A DNA stretch of 5,341 nucleotides from NCBI GenBank assembly GCA_021838065.1, contig JAKCEJ010000219.1:1-5341 (forward strand), in the 5' to 3' direction. The notes under the pieces are model-generated. The model saw only the letters and a list, made by a program, of their open reading frames with translations, was not told where the DNA came from and searched no databases. The position numbers and the translations under genes were made by a program. Source of the DNA: Pseudomonadota bacterium (GTDB taxonomy: Bacteria; Pseudomonadota; Gammaproteobacteria; Steroidobacterales; Steroidobacteraceae). Of this stretch, positions 1 through 5,182 are shown piece after piece; position 1 is the first letter of the stretch, and each line of letters starts with the position of its first letter.

Positions 1-453
1 TCTGAAGTATGGATAGCGCTCGAGCCTCAGTCCGCAGCCCGACAGCAGCGGCGCGTGATTGGCCCAGGTCGGCGCGCTCGCGTACACCACCGTCTCCGGC
101 CGCGCCGCCCGGATCAGCTCCGCGCCGAGGCGCAGCGCGCCGCAGCCGCCGAGCGCCTGCACCGCGCACACCCGCTCGGAAGCGGCGAGGGGCGAGTCCT
201 CGCCCAGCACGAGCCGGCGCATCGCTTCGTTGAAGCCCGCGTTGCCGGCGGGCGCCACGTACGTCTTGGTGCTCTGGCGCGCAAGCAGGGCACGCTCGGC
301 ATCGCGCACGGCCTGCATGATCGGTGTCTCGCCCCGCTCATCACGGTATACGCCGATGCCGAGATCGACCTTGCGGGGATCGGAATCGGCGCGAAAGGCG
401 GCCATCAGGCCGAGGATGGGGTCCGGCGCCAGCCGCTCAAGATGCTCAAGCAC
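1..453 (-). CDS. Class I amino acid aminotransferase (aspartate/aromatic, TyrB/AspC-like), N-terminal part, cut by the window edge
   Basis: A cytoplasmic PLP enzyme that would move an amino group between aspartate or aromatic amino acids and 2-oxoglutarate. Only residues 1-151 of about 400 are present. The family is clear from ordered matches to remembered E. coli TyrB: DPILGLM (11-17), KVDLGIGVYRDE (28-39), TKTYVAPAGN (62-71; Tyr65 matches the Tyr that reaches the partner subunit's cofactor), QALGGCGALRLGAELI (99-114) and PTWANH (128-133; Trp130 stacks on the PLP ring). The PLP lysine and the C-terminal arginine lie outside the window. I chose the GTG at 453-451 because GAGGAG (460-465, minus strand) sits 6 bases upstream and the N-terminus then matches the family length. 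An oddity is Cys104 where most relatives have Ser or Thr contacting the PLP phosphate. The gene is divergent from motA. Aspartate versus aromatic preference cannot be decided from this fragment, so no symbol is given. Confidence 0.93.
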   Translation of the reverse strand, partial: MLEHLERLAPDPILGLMAAFRADSDPRKVDLGIGVYRDERGETPIMQAVRDAERALLARQSTKTYVAPAGNAGFNEAMRRLVLGEDSPLAASERVCAVQALGGCGALRLGAELIRAARPETVVYASAPTWANHAPLLSGCGLRLERYPYFR

Positions 454-459
454 GGGGGT

Positions 460-465
460 CTCCTC
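460..465 (-). promoter_or_regulatory. Ribosome binding site of the aminotransferase gene
   Basis: GAGGAG on the minus strand ends 6 bases before the GTG codon at 453-451. It is the strongest Shine-Dalgarno match near this gene and supports the non-ATG start. Confidence 0.7.
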
Positions 466-536
466 GCCGCTCGCCTCGGGGCGGCGTTGCGGGGGCAGTT
501 TACACGGTCAGCGTCACAGTTCCGGGCGTCCGCGGT

Positions 537-563
537 TCAAGAACCCCGTGGCGCCGCCGATAC
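537..563 (+). promoter_or_regulatory. Sigma-28 (FliA) promoter for motA-motB
   Basis: TCAAG at 537-541 and GCCGATAC at 556-563 are separated by exactly 14 bases. The consensus TAAAG, 14 bases, GCCGATAA (often written TAAAGTTT-N11-GCCGATAA) differs at only two of the 13 specified bases. Transcription should start near 570, giving a leader of about 85 bases before the GTG of motA. The position just ahead of a stator operon is where late (class 3) flagellar promoters are found. Sequence and spacing are seen directly; use by FliA is inferred. Confidence 0.82.
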
Positions 564-654
564 TCGCATCAATATCGCTGCACAGTGGACCGGCTCGCCC
601 GCCTTGGCGCGAAGGACCTCGCGCAGCAACCTTCAGAACAGGCTAACGCAGCTC

Positions 655-1524
655 GTGATTCAGATCATCGGAAGCGTCGTCGTCCTCGCCTGCGTGGCCG
701 TGGGCTTCATGATAGAGGGTGGGAAGCTGCTCGCCCTCTGGCATCCGGCGGAATTTCTCATCATCGTCGGGGCCGCCTTGGGCGCCTTCCTCACCAGCAA
801 CCCGATCAAGATCGTCAAGGCGAGCTTCGCCGACATCGTCGCGCTCGTGCGCCAGGAGCGCTACGAGCACGACGATTACGTCTCGCTCCTGAAGCTGCTC
901 TACGACATCCTGGTGAAGATCCGCAAGGAAGGCCTGATGGCGATCGAGTCGGACATCGACGCCCCGGAGGGCGGCGCGCTGTTCAAGAAATACCCGCGTA
1001 TCGCCGGGGACCATCACCTGCGCCAGTTCATCACCGACTGCCTGCGCCTGATGGTCGGCGGCAACCTCGACCCGCACGAGTTCGAGAGTCTGCTCGACCA
1101 GGAGCTCGAGACCTTCCACCAGGAAATCCACGAGCCCTCGCACGCGGTGCAGCGCATGGCCGACTCCCTGCCGGGATTCGGCATCGTGGCCGCCGTGCTC
1201 GGCATCGTAAACACCATGGCCTCGATCGCCGGCGCCGATACGGCGAGCATCGGCGCGCGGGTCGCCTCCGCTCTGGTCGGCACCTTCCTCGGCATCCTGA
1301 TCTCCTATGGTTTCGCCGGGCCGCTGGCGGCGGCGATGGCGCACGCGGCCAATGACGAGGCCAAGGCCTTCGAGCTGGTCAAGATGGCCCTCGTCGCCAG
1401 CGTGCGCGGCTACGTTCCCGCCGTTGCGATCGAGTTCTCGCGCAAGCTCCTCTTCAGCGACGTGCGCCCGACGTTCGCCGACCTCGAGGCCCAGCTGAAA
1501 GGTAAGGCCAGAGCCAGCGTCTGA
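655..1524 (+). CDS. motA: Flagellar motor stator protein MotA
   Basis: An inner-membrane stator subunit that, with MotB, forms the proton channel and pushes on FliG to turn the flagellum. The 289-residue product fits the family (E. coli 295). There are four membrane segments, roughly 2-20, 31-48, 173-194 and 203-226. A large cytoplasmic loop lies between the second and third. The loop has Arg90 and Glu98, the charged residues that contact FliG in E. coli. Pro173 (DSLPGFGIVAAVLG) and Pro223 (YGFAGPLAA, E. coli Pro222) are the conserved channel prolines. I chose the GTG at 655 because it makes the N-terminus and these residue numbers coincide with E. coli MotA. The frame stays open upstream to base 55, but that part is arginine-rich, unlike MotA, and would run through the sigma-28 promoter. 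The ribosome site is weak (AACAGG, 637-642, 12 bases away). The stop overlaps the motB ATG. Confidence 0.97.
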   Translation: MIQIIGSVVVLACVAVGFMIEGGKLLALWHPAEFLIIVGAALGAFLTSNPIKIVKASFADIVALVRQERYEHDDYVSLLKLLYDILVKIRKEGLMAIESDIDAPEGGALFKKYPRIAGDHHLRQFITDCLRLMVGGNLDPHEFESLLDQELETFHQEIHEPSHAVQRMADSLPGFGIVAAVLGIVNTMASIAGADTASIGARVASALVGTFLGILISYGFAGPLAAAMAHAANDEAKAFELVKMALVASVRGYVPAVAIEFSRKLLFSDVRPTFADLEAQLKGKARASV

Positions 1525-2522
1525 TGGCCGCCAACGCGAACAAAGACGACAAGGCGACCATCGTCATCCGGCGCAACCGGCGCCGCGCGGCCGAGCACCA
1601 CGGCGGCGTGTGGAAGGTCGCCTACGCCGATTTCGTCACCGCCATGATGGCGTTCTTCCTGGTCATGTGGATCGTCACGGCGGTCAACAAGGCCGAGCGC
1701 GCGGCAATCTTCAACTACTTCAAGAACCCGAGCATGCAGACCGGGCACAGCGCGCGGGCCGCGCCCGGCGCGATGGGCCCGGGCGGCGCCAGCACCAGCC
1801 CCATCAATCTGCACGGCGGCCTGAACGGCCTGAGCTCTACGCCGCACCAGGTGATCGACGTCGAGGCGCCCGAGAAGGGCCCCGGCAGCAAACGCTATCA
1901 GCAGCCCGCGCCGCGCGCGAGCCTCACCGAGGCGAAAAAGCAGGTTGCAGGCGCCGACCACCATCGCCTCGAGTCCCTGATGGCGCAGCTGCGCCAGGCG
2001 GTCAACAAGAGCCATGCGCTGAAACCGTTCAAGAACCAGCTGCTGATCGACATCACGCCCCGCGGCGTGCGCATCCAGATCGTCGATGCCAAGAACCGCC
2101 CGATGTTCGATCTCGGCAGCGCAAAGCTGCGCAGCTACACGCTGCGCATCCTCAAGACGCTGGCGCCGTACCTGAACTCCGTGCCCAACCAGATCGCCAT
2201 CATCGGCCACACCGACGCGCACCCGTACCCGCGCGAGGCGCGCTACACCAACTGGGAGCTATCGGCCGATCGCGCCAACGCCGCGCGCCGCGCACTCGTC
2301 GAGGGAGGGCTCGGCGCCGGCAAGGTTGCCCGGGTGGTGGGGCTGGCCTCGACCGTGCTGTTCGACAAGACCAATCCGTACGACCCGATCAACCGGCGCA
2401 TCAGCATCATCGTCATGACCCGGCGCGAAGCCGAGGCCGCGCTGCGCGCCGATACCGGCTCATCCGCACCGCCCCTGCCGCTGCGCCCGCCGGGCGCCGC
2501 GCCCACCACCAGACCGCATTAG
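1524..2522 (+). CDS. motB: Flagellar motor stator protein MotB
   Basis: Partner of MotA: it anchors the stator to peptidoglycan and carries the proton-binding aspartate. The 332-residue product has a basic cytoplasmic N-terminus (1-28) and one membrane helix (about 31-53, WKVAYADFVTAMMAFF). Asp36 matches E. coli Asp32, the essential proton acceptor. A low-complexity linker rich in Gly, Ala and Pro (about 75-140) follows. The periplasmic OmpA-like domain (about 170-300) contains GHTD (228-231), NWELSADRAN (243-252) and a later NRRISI, the usual peptidoglycan-binding signature. The tail is proline-rich and probably disordered. The ATG shares one base with the motA stop (TGATG), with no strong ribosome site of its own, which suggests translational coupling and balanced 4:2 or 5:2 stator assembly. 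The preserved YAD context favours a proton-driven motor, but ion choice is not settled by sequence alone. Confidence 0.97.
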   Translation: MAANANKDDKATIVIRRNRRRAAEHHGGVWKVAYADFVTAMMAFFLVMWIVTAVNKAERAAIFNYFKNPSMQTGHSARAAPGAMGPGGASTSPINLHGGLNGLSSTPHQVIDVEAPEKGPGSKRYQQPAPRASLTEAKKQVAGADHHRLESLMAQLRQAVNKSHALKPFKNQLLIDITPRGVRIQIVDAKNRPMFDLGSAKLRSYTLRILKTLAPYLNSVPNQIAIIGHTDAHPYPREARYTNWELSADRANAARRALVEGGLGAGKVARVVGLASTVLFDKTNPYDPINRRISIIVMTRREAEAALRADTGSSAPPLPLRPPGAAPTTRPH

Positions 2523-2591
2523 ACACGGGCGATTTCCTCACCCGCCGCTGACCGCCGCGCGCGCAACGTTGCATCCGGTATGGCCGGCTGA

Positions 2592-2608
2592 TGCACCACG
2601 ATGACTCC
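2592..2608 (+). promoter_or_regulatory. NtrC-like enhancer box 1 (upstream, weaker)
   Basis: The 17-base site begins with a perfect half-site TGCACCA, followed by T and G at the correct central positions. The right half (GACTCC) is degenerate against GGTGCA. Its centre near 2600 lies 22 bp from the centre of box 2, about two helical turns, and about 119 bases before the predicted start of porin transcription. It is probably a weaker site occupied cooperatively. Confidence 0.5.
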
Positions 2609-2613
2609 TGAGG

Positions 2614-2630
2614 TGCACCAGCGCGGTGCG
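2614..2630 (+). promoter_or_regulatory. NtrC-like enhancer box 2 (strong)
   Basis: TGCACC, five bases AGCGC, then GGTGCG. This departs from the classical NtrC site TGCACC-N5-GGTGCA only at the last base, and it also keeps the A after the left half. The centre near 2622 is about 97 bases upstream of the start predicted from the sigma-54 element, inside the usual enhancer distance. The dyad is seen directly; NtrC as the protein that binds it is inferred. Confidence 0.65.
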
Positions 2631-2692
2631 ACGGCCTCCCGCGCGAAGCCCGCGGGGGCTCAATTTGCAGGGATTTCCTGCCGCGCCCACCC

Positions 2693-2708
2693 TGGCACGG
2701 CGCGTGCT
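2693..2708 (+). promoter_or_regulatory. Sigma-54 (RpoN) promoter of the porin gene
   Basis: TGGCACG, four bases GCGC, then GTGCT. The consensus is TGGCACG-N4-TTGCW, so the -24 element is perfect, the GG and GC are exactly spaced, and only the first T of the -12 element is changed. The predicted start is near 2719, leaving a leader of about 36 bases that contains the ribosome site and leads to the ATG at 2755. The two NtrC-like boxes about 100-120 bases upstream supply the enhancer that sigma-54 polymerase requires. A weaker GG/TTGCA pair lies upstream at 2654-2669. Confidence 0.75.
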
Positions 2709-2743
2709 TGAGTGCCCGTGTCCGACACCCGACTGCGGTCACG

Positions 2744-2748
2744 AAAGG
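2744..2748 (+). promoter_or_regulatory. Ribosome binding site of the porin gene
   Basis: AAAGG ends six bases before the ATG at 2755. It decides the start: the reading frame is open further upstream, but any earlier start would lie before the predicted transcript start and would not give a signal peptide at the N-terminus. Confidence 0.6.
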
Positions 2749-2754
2749 TTGAGC

Positions 2755-3867
2755 ATGCCCAAGTTCCTCCCGACACTGTCCCTGCTGGCTGCGGCGCTCG
2801 GCACCCTCGGGCCCGCAGGCGCGTCCGCAGCCGAGCCGCCGGCGGGCACGCTCGCGCAGCTGCTTGCCGATTCCGGCATCACGGCGTCCGGTTATCTCGC
2901 CGCCTCGTATTACACCTCCTCGGGCGGCAACACGTTTCATCAGTTCGACACCGCGCATGATGCGTTTCAGCTCGATCAGGCGGGGCTCACGCTCGCCTAC
3001 CAGCCCAAGCAGGGCTTCGGCGTGCTGATCGACACGATCGCGGGCGATGACGCCAAGATCGTCAACGCCGCCGAGAGCGCCTCGGCTTCGAGCAACAACC
3101 CCATCGACATCCTGCAGGGCTTCGTGCAGTACGTCGACGGCGGACTCACGGTGCAGGCCGGGAAATTCACCACCCTGGCGGGCGCCGAGGTCATCGCGCC
3201 GACGGGCAACACCAACTTCTCGCGGTCGTTTCTCTTTTACGCCGAGCCGATGACCCACACCGGCGTGCGAGCAACCTACGCGTTCGACAGCGCCGTGAGC
3301 GTCATCCTGGGCGTCAACAACGGCTGGAACTACACCAGCGTCAGCTCCGGATCGAAGACCGTCGAGCTCGGGATCGCCCTGAGCCCGACCGCGAGCTTCT
3401 CCTTCACCGCGCAGAGCTACATCGGCAACGATCCGGTCGATCTCGCCCGGCGCACCCTGATCGATACCGTCGCCACCTACAACGCCACCGCAACGCTGCA
3501 GTTCGTGGCGAGCTACGACTGGGGCCAGCAGCGAGCGAGCGCCGTGACGGCCGGCGGGCAGTGGAGCGGCATCGCCGTGTACGTGAACAAGCGGCTGAGC
3601 AGCCGGTGGCGCGTCTCGGTGCGCGGGGAGTCGTTCGACGACCGCGATGGGTTCGTCACCGGAACGCCACAGACGCTCAGGGAGGCGACCGTCACGTTCG
3701 GCTACGACCCGGCGGCGGACTTCGAGCTGCGCCTCGAGGGCCGCTACGACACGTCGAACCGGCCGACCTTCCTCTACGCGCATACGGACGCGGCCACCGG
3801 CCGCACGCTCACCGACTACAGCACCCACCAGAGCGAGCTCGCCGTGCAGGGGGTCTATTCGTTCTAG
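2755..3867 (+). CDS. Outer-membrane beta-barrel porin, BBP2/OmpL-like family
   Basis: A predicted outer-membrane channel of unknown substrate. The 370-residue precursor starts with a Sec signal peptide: basic Lys3, a hydrophobic stretch at 4-18, and an ASA/AEPP cleavage site after residue 25. The mature part alternates polar and hydrophobic residues like a beta-barrel and ends in Tyr-Ser-Phe, the C-terminal aromatic typical of barrels inserted by BAM. The family is recognised from the segment at about 133-176: VQAGKFTTLAGAEVI, then NFSRSFLFYAEPMTHTGVRATY. This matches the BBP2 pattern of a GKF strand, GAEVI, a YSRSFLF-like block and HTGxR. Early FDTAHDAFQLDQAGL (about 63-77) also fits. The protein has no coiled-coil or SLH domain, so it is not an OprB or OprP/OprO type. 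The upstream NtrC-like boxes and sigma-54 promoter suggest induction by nitrogen limitation and so a role in taking up a nitrogenous solute; this is inference. It is probably transcribed alone. Confidence 0.9.
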   Translation: MPKFLPTLSLLAAALGTLGPAGASAAEPPAGTLAQLLADSGITASGYLAASYYTSSGGNTFHQFDTAHDAFQLDQAGLTLAYQPKQGFGVLIDTIAGDDAKIVNAAESASASSNNPIDILQGFVQYVDGGLTVQAGKFTTLAGAEVIAPTGNTNFSRSFLFYAEPMTHTGVRATYAFDSAVSVILGVNNGWNYTSVSSGSKTVELGIALSPTASFSFTAQSYIGNDPVDLARRTLIDTVATYNATATLQFVASYDWGQQRASAVTAGGQWSGIAVYVNKRLSSRWRVSVRGESFDDRDGFVTGTPQTLREATVTFGYDPAADFELRLEGRYDTSNRPTFLYAHTDAATGRTLTDYSTHQSELAVQGVYSF

Positions 3868-3870
3868 AGC

Positions 3871-3886
3871 GGCCGGTCGCCCGGCC
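3871..3886 (+). terminator. GC-rich hairpin just after the porin stop, possible terminator
   Basis: GGCCGG, loop TCGC, CCGGCC: a perfect 6-bp stem starting three bases after the TAG. No run of T follows, so it is not a classical intrinsic terminator. It could protect the 3' end or act together with Rho. Confidence 0.35.
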
Positions 3887-3903
3887 CGCCGAGTGCGCCC
3901 TCG

Positions 3904-3922
3904 CGCGTGCCCGCGGCACGCG
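3904..3922. promoter_or_regulatory. Inverted repeat upstream of the desaturase gene, candidate operator
   Basis: CGCGTGCC, centre CGC, GGCACGCG: a perfect 8-bp dyad. A third half-site CGTGC at 3926-3930 pairs with GCACG at 3916-3920, giving overlapping dyads spaced about one helical turn. The dyad covers the -35 position of the possible extended -10 promoter at 3928-3936, a usual place for a repressor site. It could instead be a second hairpin in the 3' end of the porin transcript. The binding protein, if any, is unknown. Confidence 0.35.
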
Positions 3923-3927
3923 GAACG

Positions 3928-3936
3928 TGCTATGGT
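3928..3936 (+). promoter_or_regulatory. Possible extended -10 promoter of the desaturase gene
   Basis: TGC-TATGGT matches the extended -10 form TGn-TATAAT at the TG and at four of six hexamer positions. No good -35 is present 17 bases upstream, where the inverted repeat lies. The predicted start near 3943 gives a short leader of about 34 bases to the ATG at 3977 and would exclude the in-frame ATG at 3932. Confidence 0.35.
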
Positions 3937-3976
3937 AACTGTGTCTCGATCCACCGCCCCTGAGCGCCCACTGCCC

Positions 3977-5149
3977 ATGCCGAAGTCATCCGCCACGGTC
4001 CAACCGTCCGCCGCGCCGTCAGCGCCGCCGATCTGGATCAATATTGCCTTGTTTTCGTTGACATTTTTGACCGCGATCGTGGTCGTGCCGTGGTATGGCA
4101 TCACGCACGGGTACAGCGCCTCGGCCTGGGTGCTGTTCGGGCTGTTTCTGGCGGCGAACGAGCTGGCGATCACGGCCGGCTACCACCGGCTCTGGGCGCA
4201 CCGCACGTACGAGGCGCACTGGAGCCTGCGGGTGCTCTACCTCATCTTCGGCACCATGGCGCTGCAGAACAGCGCCTGGATCTGGTGCAGCGGCCACCGC
4301 CGCCATCACCTGAACGTCGATGACGAGGAGCTCGACCCGTACTCGGCGCGCCGCGGCTTCTGGTTCTCGCACATCGGCTGGATGGTGCGCGAGTACCCGA
4401 GCGGCAAGACCGACTTCAGCAACATTCCCGACCTGCGCCGCGACCGCATGCTCGCCTTCCAGCACCGTCACTACGTGGCGCTCGTGCTGCTCACGAACTT
4501 CGGACTGCCGCTGCTCGCCGGATGGCTCACCGGCGGCGATTTGTGGGGCGCATTCCTGCTCGCCGGCGTGCTGCGGTTGGTGGTGAGCCACCATTTCACG
4601 TTCTTCATCAATTCGCTCGCGCACATGTGGGGCTCGCGTCCGTACACCGAAGACAACACCGCCCGGGACAACCCGGTGCTGGCCGTGTTCACCTTCGGCG
4701 AGGGCTACCACAACTTCCACCACATCTTCGCGCACGACTACCGCAACGGCGTGCGCTGGTGGCAGTGGGACCCGACCAAGTGGCTGATCGCCGGCCTGCA
4801 GTTCGTCGGCCTCACCCGCAAGTTGAAGCGCACGCCGGTGTTCCAGATCCAGCGCGCGCTGCTCGCGATGCAGTTCGCGCGCGCGCAGAGCTCGCTCGAG
4901 CGCGTCGCGCCGACCGCCGCGCCCTCGCGCATCAGCGAGCTGCGCCAGCACATCTCGCACGAATACGACAGCTTTCTTGCGGCCGTCGCCGACTGGGCCA
5001 AGGTGAAGGAGCAGTGGCTCGCCGAGAAGAAGCGCGCCGTCGCCGAGCACTGGGAGCACGCCAGCTTCCAGCTGCGCCTCAAGGAGCTGGAGCAGCAATT
5101 ACGCCTGCAGCGCCGCCGACTGCGCGTGCTTCAGGCGCAGCTCGCCTGA
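3977..5149 (+). CDS. Membrane acyl-CoA desaturase (delta-9 type), with C-terminal coiled coil
   Basis: A di-iron integral membrane enzyme expected to put a cis double bond, usually delta-9, into saturated acyl chains for membrane fluidity. The histidine boxes are all intact: HRLWAH (70-75), HRRHH (107-111) and HNFHH (245-249). Asn212 and His216 (NSLAH) match the extra metal ligands of stearoyl-CoA desaturases. Hydrophobic hairpins lie at about 19-66 and 165-210. GYHRLWAHRTYEA, DPYSARRGFW and FTFGEGYHNFHH are family hallmarks, and there is no cytochrome b5 domain. Residues 318-390 form a highly charged helix (KEQWLAEKKRA, LKELEQQLRLQRRRLR), likely a coiled coil, absent from animal stearoyl-CoA desaturases and of unknown function. 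The ATG at 3977 gives a 390-residue protein. An in-frame ATG at 3932 with GGAA six bases upstream would add 15 residues and is possible but less family-like. The yebC-like gene starts 33 bases downstream and could be co-transcribed. Confidence 0.95.
   Translation: MPKSSATVQPSAAPSAPPIWINIALFSLTFLTAIVVVPWYGITHGYSASAWVLFGLFLAANELAITAGYHRLWAHRTYEAHWSLRVLYLIFGTMALQNSAWIWCSGHRRHHLNVDDEELDPYSARRGFWFSHIGWMVREYPSGKTDFSNIPDLRRDRMLAFQHRHYVALVLLTNFGLPLLAGWLTGGDLWGAFLLAGVLRLVVSHHFTFFINSLAHMWGSRPYTEDNTARDNPVLAVFTFGEGYHNFHHIFAHDYRNGVRWWQWDPTKWLIAGLQFVGLTRKLKRTPVFQIQRALLAMQFARAQSSLERVAPTAAPSRISELRQHISHEYDSFLAAVADWAKVKEQWLAEKKRAVAEHWEHASFQLRLKELEQQLRLQRRRLRVLQAQLA
5131..5149 (+). other. Hairpin overlapping the desaturase stop codon
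   Basis: TCAGGCG, loop CAGCT, CGCCTGA: a perfect 7-bp stem whose right arm ends with the TGA stop. No T tract follows, so it is not an intrinsic terminator. It might slow ribosomes at termination or stabilise the upstream message. In GC-rich coding DNA it may be chance. Confidence 0.3.
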
Positions 5150-5182
5150 GCGCGCTGCCCGCTTCGCCCCCAGCAGACTTTC

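Noticed and set aside
497..502. Possible minus-strand -10 (TAAACT) for the aminotransferase gene
   Set aside because: It matches four of six bases and no convincing -35 is found at 16-18 bases. A promoter must lie in this gap, but I cannot place it reliably.
55..654. In-frame extension of motA by 200 residues upstream of the GTG at 655
   Set aside because: The extension is arginine- and alanine-rich, lies opposite the aminotransferase gene, runs through the sigma-28 promoter and would spoil the match to the MotA N-terminus.
2563..2572. Ten-base palindrome GCAACGTTGC downstream of motB
   Set aside because: It is a short isolated palindrome with no loop, T tract or second copy; likely chance and not a terminator.
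2654..2669. Second sigma-54-like element (GG, then TTGCA with correct spacing)
   Set aside because: The -12 half is good, but the -24 half matches poorly, and the start it implies (near 2680) would be only about 58 bases from the strong NtrC-like box. The element at 2693 fits better.
2626..2754. Earlier GTG start of the porin at 2626, adding 43 residues
   Set aside because: It would begin inside the strong NtrC-like box and upstream of the sigma-54 promoter, and would bury the signal peptide inside the protein.
3932..3976. Alternative desaturase start at the ATG at 3932
   Set aside because: It has a weak ribosome site (GGAA), but it overlaps the candidate -10 element and adds 15 residues unlike the family. 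The ATG at 3977 is preferred, though not proven.
4058..4063. Perfect TTGACA hexamer inside the desaturase gene
   Set aside because: No -10 element follows at the right distance, and the AT-rich stretch simply encodes the first membrane segment.
2413..4173. Open frame of 586 codons on the minus strand across the porin region
   Set aside because: It is a GC-rich shadow: composition is Arg/Gly/Ala/Val with no recognisable domain, and it lies opposite well-supported genes in the other direction.
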